Shown here: positions 10,214 through 18,967 of the stretch, piece by piece
Layout of the letters: every line of letters starts with the position of its first letter
Position numbering within the stretch: the stretch's first letter is position 1
DNA from: Ectothiorhodospiraceae bacterium
Lineage (GTDB): Bacteria; Bacteroidota; Ignavibacteria; SZUA-365; GCA-2699105
Direction of reading: 5' to 3'
DNA: 38,098 nucleotides
Assembly (NCBI GenBank): GCA_002699105.1
Contig: PABJ01000178.1
Location: 1 to 38,098, forward strand
The notes under the pieces: generated by a model
Told to the model about the DNA's origin: nothing
The model's database searches: none
What the model saw: only the letters and a program-made list of their open reading frames with translations
Position numbers and translations under genes: made by a program

Positions 10214-11752
10214 ATGACACCCAAAGAACTTCTCTCACTTAAGACCGTTGGTGCGCTGCGCGAAACCGGCTATAACGTCCTCCCCGTAAAAGACGAGATG
10301 AGGAATAACCTCATTACACGGCTGAAAAACCGCGACGAACTGTTTCCCGGAATTCTCGGCTATGAGGATACGGTCGTTCCTTCTCTCGTGAACGCGATTC
10401 TATCGAAGCATGATATTATTCTGCTCGGACTGCGCGGCCAGGCGAAGACACGCATCGTACGCATGCTGCCAACACTCCTCGACGAATACGCGCCTATCAT
10501 CAAAGGCTCCGAACTCAACGAGAGTCCGTTTTACCCGATCACCAAGTATGCCGTGGATCTTGTCGTCGAGCATGGCGATGAGACGGAGATCGAGTGGATT
10601 CCACGCGAGCAGCGGTACGGTGAGAAGCTCGCAACACCCGACGTCACAATCGCAGATCTTATCGGCGATATCGATCCGATAAAAGCGGCAGCGCAGCGGC
10701 TGCACTATTCGCACGAAGGCGCGATTCATTTTGGGCTCATTCCAAGGACAAACCGCGGTGTGTTCGCAATCAACGAACTGCCCGATCTTCAGCCGCGAAT
10801 CCAGGTCGGGCTATTCAATATTATGCAGGAAAAAGACATTCAGATTCGCGGCTTCAACGTCCGCATACCGCTGGATGTGGTTGTGGTGTTCACAGCGAAT
10901 CCTGAAGACTATACCAACCGCGGCAACATCATTACGCCACTGAAGGACAGGATAGATTCGCAGATACTTACGCACTATCCGGAGGATATCGAGCACGCCA
11001 TTCAGATCACTGCACAGGAAGCCTGGGTGAGCCGCAACCACGAATCCGATATCTTCATACCTCCGTATTTCAAAGAGATAATCGAGATGACGGCCTTCCA
11101 GGCGAGGAAGAGCGAATTTGTCGATCAGCAGTCCGGCGTCAGTGCGCGCCTTACGATCTCTGCGATGGAGAACCTCATCTCCAATGCAGAACGCCGTTCG
11201 ATCGAGAGCGACGACAAGGTCGTCATGCCCCGCATCTGCGACCTGCTCCGCACGCTTCCTTCAATGACTGGGAAACTCGAACTGGTGTACGAAGGTGAGC
11301 AGGAGGGGACGGTCAAGGTGTCTAAATTGCTCATAGGGCAGGCTATCAGAAAAGTGTTCTCCGACTACTTTCCCGATCCCCTGCACAAGCAGAAGAAGCT
11401 CAAGATCCAGCGCGAGGAAAGCCGCGAAAGCAAAACGCACAGCGATCCCGTGTATGGTCAGATCATCGAATGGTTCGAGCAGGGGAACGCGATCTCGCTT
11501 TCAGACGATCTTCCCATCGACGAATATTACGACGAGCTGATCAGGGTGAAAGGCTTGCTTGAACTCACGCGGAAGCACATGAAGTTCGAGCGCAACGATA
11601 AGTACGAAATGGCATCGGCGATGGAGTTCGTGCTCGAAGGCCTCCACCAGCATTCGCGCATTGCGAAAGGCGAAGCCGAGGGCGCGATATCGTACCGCGA
11701 TATGGTCGGGACGCTTTTCACATCCATTCCCGACGACGACGAAGATTTTTAA
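10214..11752 (+). CDS. MoxR/Mg-chelatase subunit I-like AAA+ ATPase
   Basis: The track ORF starts at 9770 but runs antisense through the GT9 gene; the ATG at 10214 (MTPKELLSLKTVG) is the plausible start. Contains P-loop-like GLRGQAKT, FAINELPDLQPRIQVGLFNIMQEKDIQIRG, VVVFTANPEDYTNRGNIITPLKDRI. Confidence 0.88.
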   Translation: MTPKELLSLKTVGALRETGYNVLPVKDEMRNNLITRLKNRDELFPGILGYEDTVVPSLVNAILSKHDIILLGLRGQAKTRIVRMLPTLLDEYAPIIKGSELNESPFYPITKYAVDLVVEHGDETEIEWIPREQRYGEKLATPDVTIADLIGDIDPIKAAAQRLHYSHEGAIHFGLIPRTNRGVFAINELPDLQPRIQVGLFNIMQEKDIQIRGFNVRIPLDVVVVFTANPEDYTNRGNIITPLKDRIDSQILTHYPEDIEHAIQITAQEAWVSRNHESDIFIPPYFKEIIEMTAFQARKSEFVDQQSGVSARLTISAMENLISNAERRSIESDDKVVMPRICDLLRTLPSMTGKLELVYEGEQEGTVKVSKLLIGQAIRKVFSDYFPDPLHKQKKLKIQREESRESKTHSDPVYGQIIEWFEQGNAISLSDDLPIDEYYDELIRVKGLLELTRKHMKFERNDKYEMASAMEFVLEGLHQHSRIAKGEAEGAISYRDMVGTLFTSIPDDDEDF

Positions 11753-11773
11753 CGCCCGAAGAAAGGGAAACCA

Positions 11774-12871
11774 ATGCAGGTACTGTATTCACGCTGGATA
11801 GAGCAGAAGGATTCGTACGAACAGCGTATGGAAGACTTGATCTCGCTGTTCAACTACATCCTGATGCAGGTTGAAGGCGACATTGAGGAAGCCCTCGAGT
11901 GGATGCAGTACGTGGATCAAAAACAGCCGCTGTTTTCCGAAGACCTCACGATGCAGGATTTCGTTGATGAACTGAAACGCCGGGGATATATAGAGCCGGA
12001 CGGCGAGGGAGGGCTGATCGTCACGCCGAAAGGGAATCAGCGCATCAGGAAGGATGCATTGAACGATATCTTCCTCGGTATGCGCAAAAGCGCATTCGGC
12101 ATGCACGAGACTCCGCATCTCGGCTCGGGCGTTGAGCGGGTGAGCGAGACCAAGCAATTCCGCTTCGGGGATGCGCCTTCCAATATCGATCTCACATCCA
12201 CGCTCAAGAATGTCTTCAAGCGAACCGGCATCGAAGAATTTGATCTGCAGGAAGACGACGTTGAGGTGTACGAAACAGAGCACATGACCTCTGCTGCGAC
12301 AGTCTTGATGCTGGATATCTCGCACAGTATGGTGCTCTATGGCGAGGACCGGATCACGCCTGCGAAGCAGGTAGCGCTTGCACTGTGCGAGCTCATCCAG
12401 AGCCGCTATCCGAAAGACCGCCTGGATATTTTGCTTTTCGGTGATGATGCCAGGCAAATATCGTTGACGGAGTTACCGTTCGTGAACGTCGGTCCGTACC
12501 ACACAAACACACGGCAGGGACTGCGGCTTGCCCGGAGCCTCCTCAAGCGCTCAGGCAGCGCCAATAAGCAAATCTTCATGGTGACAGACGGTAAACCGTC
12601 TGCGATTTTTGAGGAATCCGGGCGCATCTACAAGAACTCGTTTGGGCTTGATCCCAAGATCGTGAATAAAACTCTCGACGAGGCCGTCGCCTGCCGCCGC
12701 GAACGGATCGTCATCTCCACATTCATGGTCGCACGCGACCCTTACCTTGTCAACTTTGTGGAAGACCTCACGAAAGCGAACAACGGAAGAGCGTATTTCA
12801 CCGGATTGGGGAAGCTCGGCGAATATGTGCTTATCGACTACATTCGCAATCGTCGCAAAGAGGTACGATAA
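11774..12871 (+). CDS. VWA domain-containing protein (CoxE/chelatase subunit D-like)
   Basis: MIDAS DxSxS motif ([28 protein letters not shown]), [11 protein letters not shown]; directly follows the MoxR-like ATPase. Confidence 0.88.
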   Translation: MQVLYSRWIEQKDSYEQRMEDLISLFNYILMQVEGDIEEALEWMQYVDQKQPLFSEDLTMQDFVDELKRRGYIEPDGEGGLIVTPKGNQRIRKDALNDIFLGMRKSAFGMHETPHLGSGVERVSETKQFRFGDAPSNIDLTSTLKNVFKRTGIEEFDLQEDDVEVYETEHMTSAATVLMLDISHSMVLYGEDRITPAKQVALALCELIQSRYPKDRLDILLFGDDARQISLTELPFVNVGPYHTNTRQGLRLARSLLKRSGSANKQIFMVTDGKPSAIFEESGRIYKNSFGLDPKIVNKTLDEAVACRRERIVISTFMVARDPYLVNFVEDLTKANNGRAYFTGLGKLGEYVLIDYIRNRRKEVR

Positions 12872-12941
12872 AATACCTTGCGGAATTCTGGCAAGTTCTT
12901 CACTTTCGGAGTAGTAGCTTGTTTCCTTTGTTTTTGTAGGT

Positions 12942-13466
12942 ATGTATCTCATGTTGCAATCCATCCTTAAACGGCACGTACATCTCGCACTCACCGTGCT
13001 ATTCGCACTTGTCCTGGCTTCCTGTTCCGACGATGATAACCCGGTCGATCCCAACCCCTGGCCCGATACATCGAGCGAATATTCCGATATCGAGAAGGAG
13101 ATTTTCGATCTGGTGAACGATTACCGTGCAGAAAATGGACTTCCCACATTTTCGGTAGATGCCGCCATCATCGTGCAGTGCCGTTCGCACAGCCGCGATA
13201 TGGGAAAGGGAATCGTACCGTTCGGGCATGACGGTTTTGACGCACGAATCGACGAAATCAGGAAGAGTATGAACGTCCGCGGTGGTGCGGAAAATGTGTA
13301 TTTCAGGAGCAGCGAATCGGGGGTGGCTTCCGCCACTGTGAACGCCTGGAAGAACAGCGACGGTCACAACAAGAATATGCTCGGCGACTATAACGTAGCC
13401 GGTGTCGGCGTGGAGGTTAACTCGAACGGCAACGTCTATGTGACGATGATTCATATCAAGAATTAG
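12942..13466 (+). CDS. CAP/SCP-domain (YkwD-like) lipoprotein
   Basis: Lipobox-like LVLASC; CAP-like EIFDLVNDYRAENGLPTFSVDAAI, RSHSRDMG, ENVYF, NAWKNSDGHNKNML. Confidence 0.88.
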   Translation: MYLMLQSILKRHVHLALTVLFALVLASCSDDDNPVDPNPWPDTSSEYSDIEKEIFDLVNDYRAENGLPTFSVDAAIIVQCRSHSRDMGKGIVPFGHDGFDARIDEIRKSMNVRGGAENVYFRSSESGVASATVNAWKNSDGHNKNMLGDYNVAGVGVEVNSNGNVYVTMIHIKN

Positions 13467-13469
13467 CAT

Positions 13470-13982
13470 ATGGAGCGTGAACCTTCAGAACATTTATCGA
13501 CTGGTCTTTACCCCTCGCCGTACGGGATTATTCGGTATGCAGTCAAAGACGGCAAGCTTCAATGGCTACAGTTCGATGATGACAGATTTTTCCTGAAGGA
13601 ATACCTCGCGCATCAAGGAGATGCATCGGCGGCGCAGGGCGATGATGACCGTGTCACCGAGGCCTTAACAATGTATTTTGAGGGCAAGCAGTGGCAGGTC
13701 GGTATCGAACTGGCCCCCGAGGGGACGGAATTCCAGCATGCGGTTTGGGCGTCTGTTCGCAATATTCCATACGGGACCACTACCACATACGCAGATATTG
13801 CCGTCGAAATCGGCCGGCCGGATGCTGTGCGCGCTGTCGGTGCTGCGATCGGGAAAAACCCTATTCTCATCCTAATTCCCTGTCACCGCGTCTTGTCATC
13901 CCATGGATCACTGACGGGTTATGCAGGTGGTCTTGAAAAGAAACTCTCCCTCCTTCGCCACGAAGACGCTTTGCTACTCTAA
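13470..13982 (+). CDS. ogt: Methylated-DNA--protein-cysteine S-methyltransferase
   Basis: Active-site motif IPCHRVLSSHGSLTGYAGGLEKKLSLLRHE; FQHAVWASVRNIPYGTTTTYADIA. Confidence 0.95.
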   Translation: MEREPSEHLSTGLYPSPYGIIRYAVKDGKLQWLQFDDDRFFLKEYLAHQGDASAAQGDDDRVTEALTMYFEGKQWQVGIELAPEGTEFQHAVWASVRNIPYGTTTTYADIAVEIGRPDAVRAVGAAIGKNPILILIPCHRVLSSHGSLTGYAGGLEKKLSLLRHEDALLL

Positions 13983-14017
13983 GCTATCCGCAATTGTGGC
14001 ATCTCCGTTACCATGTA

Positions 14018-14048
14018 TTTGCACTTGACCGGGAAAATTGTATCTTCC
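14018..14048 (+). promoter_or_regulatory. Candidate Bacteroidota-type promoter upstream of the DksA/TraR-like gene
   Basis: TTTG (14018-14021), 19-nt spacer, TATCTTCC (14041-14048). Confidence 0.45.
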
Positions 14049-14110
14049 AGTGTCGAGGAAATCCGTATTGTACAAGGAGGAGTAGAACCACTATACCAGG
14101 GGGTTATTGA

Positions 14111-14449
14111 GTGTTAAGTCAAAAGAGAATTGATGAACTCGAAGAGATCATCGTTTCGAAGATCGCACATATCTTGCATGATGTGTACGGGGAAAAGACC
14201 GATGACTTGAGTGTACAAAATGTCCGCGGGAAGTTAATGTTCAAGGGCGATCCGCACTTGAACGAACTTCGGCTCGCGTTGGAGCGCATCCAGCGCAAGG
14301 AATACGGTATCTGCATTTTCTGTAAGGGGGAAATCGGGTACGATATTCTGTACGAATTGCCCACAGCACATTTTTGCCGTAACTGCGCGGATTCATTGGT
14401 CCAGCGGCGAAATGCCGCCGTTTCAGGGAAACGAGTCTACGGTTCATAA
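14111..14449 (+). CDS. DksA/TraR family C4-type zinc finger protein (GTG start)
   Basis: Zinc finger CIFCKGEIGYDILYELPTAHFCRNC near the C-terminus preceded by a helical region, as in DksA/TraR proteins; in-frame TGA immediately before the GTG. Confidence 0.85.
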   Translation: MLSQKRIDELEEIIVSKIAHILHDVYGEKTDDLSVQNVRGKLMFKGDPHLNELRLALERIQRKEYGICIFCKGEIGYDILYELPTAHFCRNCADSLVQRRNAAVSGKRVYGS

Positions 14450-14495
14450 CGAACCGGCCACCCATACATCCTGCCGCCACCCAGCTCGCGCTGAG

Positions 14496-15530
14496 CTAGG
14501 CTCGCAACAGTCTGTTCAACGCCCGCGTAAGAATTTCTGCATGAACGAGTGGAAGTGCCTCCATGCGGAGGTAGTATGCCTGCACCGAATCAAGCATTTT
14601 TGAAGAATCGGCCAACCGTACTGCGTCCTTCTCCGTGGTGAGGAGTACATCGCATTTCGAGTCCACGACTGCTTTTACGAGTTCCCTCAGTTCGTCGTGT
14701 GTATAACGATGGTGATCTGGGAAAGTCCGGAATTCCGCTACCTCCAGTCCAGTCTCCAAACACGTTTGTTTGAACTCTTCCGGGTTCGCAATCCCGCAAA
14801 ATCCGAATACACGTTTTCCATGTAAAGTATCGATGGCCTGATCATCTTCGCTGCCAAGCTGCCGGAGCGCCGCAGGCGAAAATGACATTCCGGCCGTATC
14901 CCCGGAGTAGTATTTGCGAATCCGCTGCTGCGCTGCATCCGCTGCTCTTTCATCACTGCACCGTGTCACAAGGAGCAAGTCCGCTCGCTGTATGCCCTCG
15001 GCAGCTTCGCGCAAGCGACCCAGCGGCAGGACGCGTTGTTCTTCTAGCTGCTCCCCGCAAGGAAGGAGAACGATATCCAAGTTGCGGCCGCACCTTCTGT
15101 GCTGGAACCCGTCGTCGAGGACGATGAGTTCAGCACCCAGTTCTTCCTTCGCAAGCTGTGCGCCACGTACTCTGTTTTCATCTACAACCACGCTTGCGCC
15201 ATTGCACCGTAGAGCGAGCTGAACGGGTTCATCGCCGCCTTGCGCTGCATCAACGATTGGGCCTTCACCACTTGAGACAATAACCGTTCCCTTCGTCTCC
15301 CGTTTGTAGCCCCGGCTCACTATTGCGGTACGTAAACCCTGCTCGAGATAATAGCGCGTTATCCATTCAACGACCGGTGTTTTCCCAGTCCCTCCGACCG
15401 ACAGATTCCCGACCGATACGACGGGTATGCCAATCTCGTATGTTTTGAACACACCCCGGTTGTAGCACCAGTTGCGCATCCGCATGACAGAAGCATAGGC
15501 AGGAGACAGTATCCCGAGCACTGGATTCAT
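14496..15530 (-). CDS. lpxK: Tetraacyldisaccharide 4'-kinase
   Basis: PVVSVGNLSVGGTGKTPVVEWI, ELIVLDDGFQHRRCGRNLDIVLL, VFGFCGIANPEEF, FPDHHRYTHDEL. Confidence 0.96.
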   Translation of the reverse strand: MNPVLGILSPAYASVMRMRNWCYNRGVFKTYEIGIPVVSVGNLSVGGTGKTPVVEWITRYYLEQGLRTAIVSRGYKRETKGTVIVSSGEGPIVDAAQGGDEPVQLALRCNGASVVVDENRVRGAQLAKEELGAELIVLDDGFQHRRCGRNLDIVLLPCGEQLEEQRVLPLGRLREAAEGIQRADLLLVTRCSDERAADAAQQRIRKYYSGDTAGMSFSPAALRQLGSEDDQAIDTLHGKRVFGFCGIANPEEFKQTCLETGLEVAEFRTFPDHHRYTHDELRELVKAVVDSKCDVLLTTEKDAVRLADSSKMLDSVQAYYLRMEALPLVHAEILTRALNRLLRA

Positions 15531-16153
15531 GTAACCTCCTCGCGCAATTCTGCGTACGCGTTGCGCATTGCAGTTTCGATCTCGCGGCGCAGTTCTTCAA
15601 GCGGTTCTCCTGTGAGTTCGTTTGGGATGAACACCGGGTCCGAAAAGGAGATGCCCGCGCGAGTAAAGGGCAGTGGTACTTCGAACCGGTCCCAACTTCG
15701 CAATACTTTCTTCTTGCGGTACGCAACCGTGCAAAAGAACAAAGGCACGCCCTTCGTCTGCGCGACGCGGACGGCGCCCATCCTCAATTCATGCATAGGT
15801 CCGCGCGGACCGTCCGGAGTGATGCACAGTGTGTGACCGCGCTCTACGAGGTCCCGCATTTGCTGCATAGCATCCTTGCTGCCCTTGCTCGAAGAACCGC
15901 GCACGACGGTGTATCCCCATTGTTCCAGAATTCCGGATAGAATCTCACCATCCTTGCTTTGCGATACGAGTGCGGCAGCTTTCGTCTTGCGTGCCCACCA
16001 CCACGGAAAAAGCATAGAGCCGTGCCAGAATGCGAATACGAACGGTTTGCATTCGTCAACAAATTGCTGGATAGGGGCGGCGTTCCGCATTGTGATCCGG
16101 AGCGAACGGAGCAGCAGCGGAATGAGAAATGCCAGGAGACGGCTTTGCCACAT
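15527..16153 (-). CDS. Lysophospholipid acyltransferase family protein (DUF374-like)
   Basis: FAFWHGSMLFPWWW, VSQSKDGEILSGILEQWGYTVVRGSSSKGSKDAM, ITPDGPRGPMHELRMGAV; 4-nt overlap with lpxK. Confidence 0.92.
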   Translation of the reverse strand: MWQSRLLAFLIPLLLRSLRITMRNAAPIQQFVDECKPFVFAFWHGSMLFPWWWARKTKAAALVSQSKDGEILSGILEQWGYTVVRGSSSKGSKDAMQQMRDLVERGHTLCITPDGPRGPMHELRMGAVRVAQTKGVPLFFCTVAYRKKKVLRSWDRFEVPLPFTRAGISFSDPVFIPNELTGEPLEELRREIETAMRNAYAELREEVT

Positions 16154-16162
16154 GGAGAGTGC

Positions 16163-16954
16163 TTAGAGCTCGTACATATCAGGGCGGCGGTCGGAGAATA
16201 TATCGTTCCACTTGGAAAATGATTTCTTCAGAGATTTCTCCGGATCGATCTCCGCAATAATCCGACCTTCGGTCGTTTCATCGGTGGAGGCGAGAATGCT
16301 GCCGTTGGGGGCTGTGATTTGACTCTTCCCGTGAAAGGTCAGGCTTTCTTCGCCGCGGGTTTCCGTACCTGTTCTGTTCGCAGTGATGGTGAAGATCTTG
16401 TTCTCTACAGATCGTGTCTGCATGACAGGGCCCCACATTGAAGGCGGAGCGACGAGATTCGACGGATGGGCAACGATCTGCGCGCCTTTGAGTGCCAGCG
16501 TGCGTACGGATTCCGGGAAGCGCCAATCGTAGCAGATCATCACACCAAAACAGACACCGTTATAGCAGTAGACAGGGAACGGACGGTCGCCTTCGGAAAA
16601 GTGGATTTTTTCTTCCGCGAACAGGTGGATCTTCCGGTAAATATCCCACATGCCATCCGGTAAGACGGTGATGCAGGAATTGAACAACCGGTCTCCGTCG
16701 CGCTCAACGAACCCAGCAACGATTGCTGCGTCGAGTTCTTTTGAAAGCGAACGGATAAGGGTACAGAACGGCCCGTCCTCCGTCTCTGCAACGGATGCTG
16801 CCTGCTCGGTATCATGAAAAAAATAGCCGGTCGTGCAAAGCTCCGGCACTATAAGCAGGTCGGCATCGCAGTTGCGGAGATATTCTTCCACACGGGCGAT
16901 GTTCTTATCGACGTTGAGGAATTCAGGCTGGAATTGTAGTGCTGCGACTTTCGT
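16163..16954 (-). CDS. Carbon-nitrogen hydrolase (nitrilase family); apparent ACG start
   Basis: Catalytic E-K-C context: VPELCTTGY, YRKIHLF, GVMICYDWRFPE. Homology-like N-terminus (M)KVAALQFQPEF begins at ACG (16954-16952) 7 nt after GGAGGA; the track ORF uses an internal GTG at 16891. Confidence 0.88.
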   Translation of the reverse strand, partial: TKVAALQFQPEFLNVDKNIARVEEYLRNCDADLLIVPELCTTGYFFHDTEQAASVAETEDGPFCTLIRSLSKELDAAIVAGFVERDGDRLFNSCITVLPDGMWDIYRKIHLFAEEKIHFSEGDRPFPVYCYNGVCFGVMICYDWRFPESVRTLALKGAQIVAHPSNLVAPPSMWGPVMQTRSVENKIFTITANRTGTETRGEESLTFHGKSQITAPNGSILASTDETTEGRIIAEIDPEKSLKKSFSKWNDIFSDRRPDMYEL

Positions 16955-16968
16955 GGTATTGTCCTCCG

Positions 16969-17241
16969 TTATGCGTTGTTTTCGTATATCGTCGGATCGA
17001 AGTCCTTGTAAATATCAAGCTTGGGTTCGTAGAACAATATGTTCATGTCCTCGTCCCGGATCGTCCCGCCCGATGGATAATAGTAAAAAGTAGCCATCGT
17101 CGCGGTTTTTTCCTTCGATGGTCTGCGAATTCCGTCGATGTAGAATCGCATTTCGTACGCCCCGAGGAACTTGGGTGCATTTGCAATCTGAGCGATAACA
17201 TGCTCGACTGAGTAAGTGTAGATATCCGGTGCTGCTTCCAT
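16969..17241 (-). CDS. Hypothetical protein (90 aa)
   Basis: ORF tightly packed between the OmpA/PD40 and nitrilase genes (2-nt gap upstream); no family recognised. Confidence 0.6.
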   Translation of the reverse strand: MEAAPDIYTYSVEHVIAQIANAPKFLGAYEMRFYIDGIRRPSKEKTATMATFYYYPSGGTIRDEDMNILFYEPKLDIYKDFDPTIYENNA

Positions 17242-17243
17242 AT

Positions 17244-18839
17244 CTACAAAATGGTAAACTCAACCCTTCGGTTCCGCTGGCGGCCTTCCTCAGTCATATT
17301 GGGCGCAATCGGTTTGGCCTCTCCATACCCGACAGCCTTCAGGCGTTCTGCACCGATGCCCCGCGAAATCAGGTAATCGACGACAGCTTGGGCACGATTC
17401 TGCGAGAGTTCGATATTGTACTTGTCCGTCCCGACGCTATCCGTATGCCCTGCGATCTCGATCTGCATGGTAGCGTTGTTCTCCATGAAGGTTGTGAGCC
17501 TATCGAGTTCTGCCTTCGATTCCGGCCGCAGTGTTGCGGTGTTGAAATCGAAAAAGATATTCTTCAGGGTGAAGGTCGTCCCGGCGGTTGCGGGCTTTAA
17601 TGTAAGTGGCCGTTGAATCTCGTCATAGCTTTCGAGGTTCTTCAGATCGATGTTTTCGCTCACCGCGAAATACCCGTCCGCGTCCGCTCGGAATCCATAG
17701 ATTTCTCCTGCAGGGAGTGCAATCTTATATGCGCCGGTAGCAGGATTGACGCTTGCAGTGCCCATCTCCTTGCTGTCCCGAAGGCGCTCATAGACAATCG
17801 TCGCAGGAATGACGTTGCCTTGTTCATCTTTAACCTCGCCGGAGACGATAAGAATGGGGTTCGGTGCGACGCTTTTAGCGAGCTTCACGCGGTAGATATC
17901 GCTTTTCCCGTATCCGAATGGAAGGTCTCCTACCCCCGTTGGGTCGGATGTAGAAACCACGTAGCCGAACTCTCCTTCACCGGGAACGGTGAAGTACGCA
18001 TCCCAGCCGGCGGTGTTGACGGGGTGGCCTACATTGCGGGGCGTTGTCCAGCGTTTCCATGTCTCATCCAATCTTCTGGACATGTACACATCGTTCTTTC
18101 CCATACCGCCATCGCGCGCACTCGAAAAGTAGAGCGTCAGCCCATCCGATGCGAGATACGGAGTGATATCGTCGGTGACGCTGTTAATGTCCGGTCCGAG
18201 GTTTTCGGGCGCGCTCCATGTGCCGTCATCGTTCTTGAAGCTCACATACAGGTCTCGTCTGCCGTTCGTCGGCGAGCGATACCCTTCTACCGGCGCTATC
18301 GACATTATGAGCGTGTTAGCGTGAGGGGAAATTGTGTATTCGGAAAACTGCTGGGTGTTCGAAAATTCCTCGAACTGCACCTGTTCCGGTTCGCTCCAAC
18401 CCTCCGCTGTGCGATACGATATGGATACGCCCTGCTTCATCGCTCCACGGGGCAGGTACACGTTTCCGAGCAGAAGCGAATTGTTATCTGGAAGTACACC
18501 GCAAACGTAGTTGTAGTTCTTATTATTCAGCGGTGCGCCGATGTTCACAGCCTCCTGCCAGTCCCCGTTTTTATCCCGTACGCTGTACCAGATGTCGTCC
18601 TTGTACCGGAGTTTTGCATCTGCGGCGTAATCGGGGTCTTCAATGTTTTCGGGATGTCCCTTTCGAACGAAATAGAGGATATTACCGTCGGGCGAGATGA
18701 GCGGATATACTTCATCGTATGCAGAATTCACGCCGGGTCCGAGGTTTATCCGGCTCTCTTTCAGCACCTCCTGCGCGGGCAGAGAAAGCGGAAAGCTGCT
18801 CGCCAAAAGGCATATCAGATATAGTACTTTGCGTTTCAT
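17244..18839 (-). CDS. OmpA family protein with PD40-like repeats and carboxypeptidase-regulatory-like domain
   Basis: Signal peptide, PD40-type repeats (YPLISPDGNILYFVR, PYLASDGLTLYFSSARDGGMGKNDVYMSRR), OmpA C-terminal domain (IEIAGHTDSVGTDKYNIELSQNRAQAV...RQRNRRVEFTIL). Confidence 0.93.
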   Translation of the reverse strand: MKRKVLYLICLLASSFPLSLPAQEVLKESRINLGPGVNSAYDEVYPLISPDGNILYFVRKGHPENIEDPDYAADAKLRYKDDIWYSVRDKNGDWQEAVNIGAPLNNKNYNYVCGVLPDNNSLLLGNVYLPRGAMKQGVSISYRTAEGWSEPEQVQFEEFSNTQQFSEYTISPHANTLIMSIAPVEGYRSPTNGRRDLYVSFKNDDGTWSAPENLGPDINSVTDDITPYLASDGLTLYFSSARDGGMGKNDVYMSRRLDETWKRWTTPRNVGHPVNTAGWDAYFTVPGEGEFGYVVSTSDPTGVGDLPFGYGKSDIYRVKLAKSVAPNPILIVSGEVKDEQGNVIPATIVYERLRDSKEMGTASVNPATGAYKIALPAGEIYGFRADADGYFAVSENIDLKNLESYDEIQRPLTLKPATAGTTFTLKNIFFDFNTATLRPESKAELDRLTTFMENNATMQIEIAGHTDSVGTDKYNIELSQNRAQAVVDYLISRGIGAERLKAVGYGEAKPIAPNMTEEGRQRNRRVEFTIL

Positions 18840-18967
18840 ATACTCTACGGCTAAAAATCGATGATTTATCCCAGCATTGCAACCGGCAAAGCGAAGGTTG
18901 CCTTATCTTATACGCTTTGAAAATGGAATTCGTTCTTCTAGCTTAGGCATATGAAACATCGGAAGTC

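Noticed and set aside
17613-18824. 403-aa plus-strand ORF antisense to the PD40-OmpA gene
   Set aside because: The minus-strand gene has clear signal peptide, PD40 and OmpA domains; the antisense translation has none.
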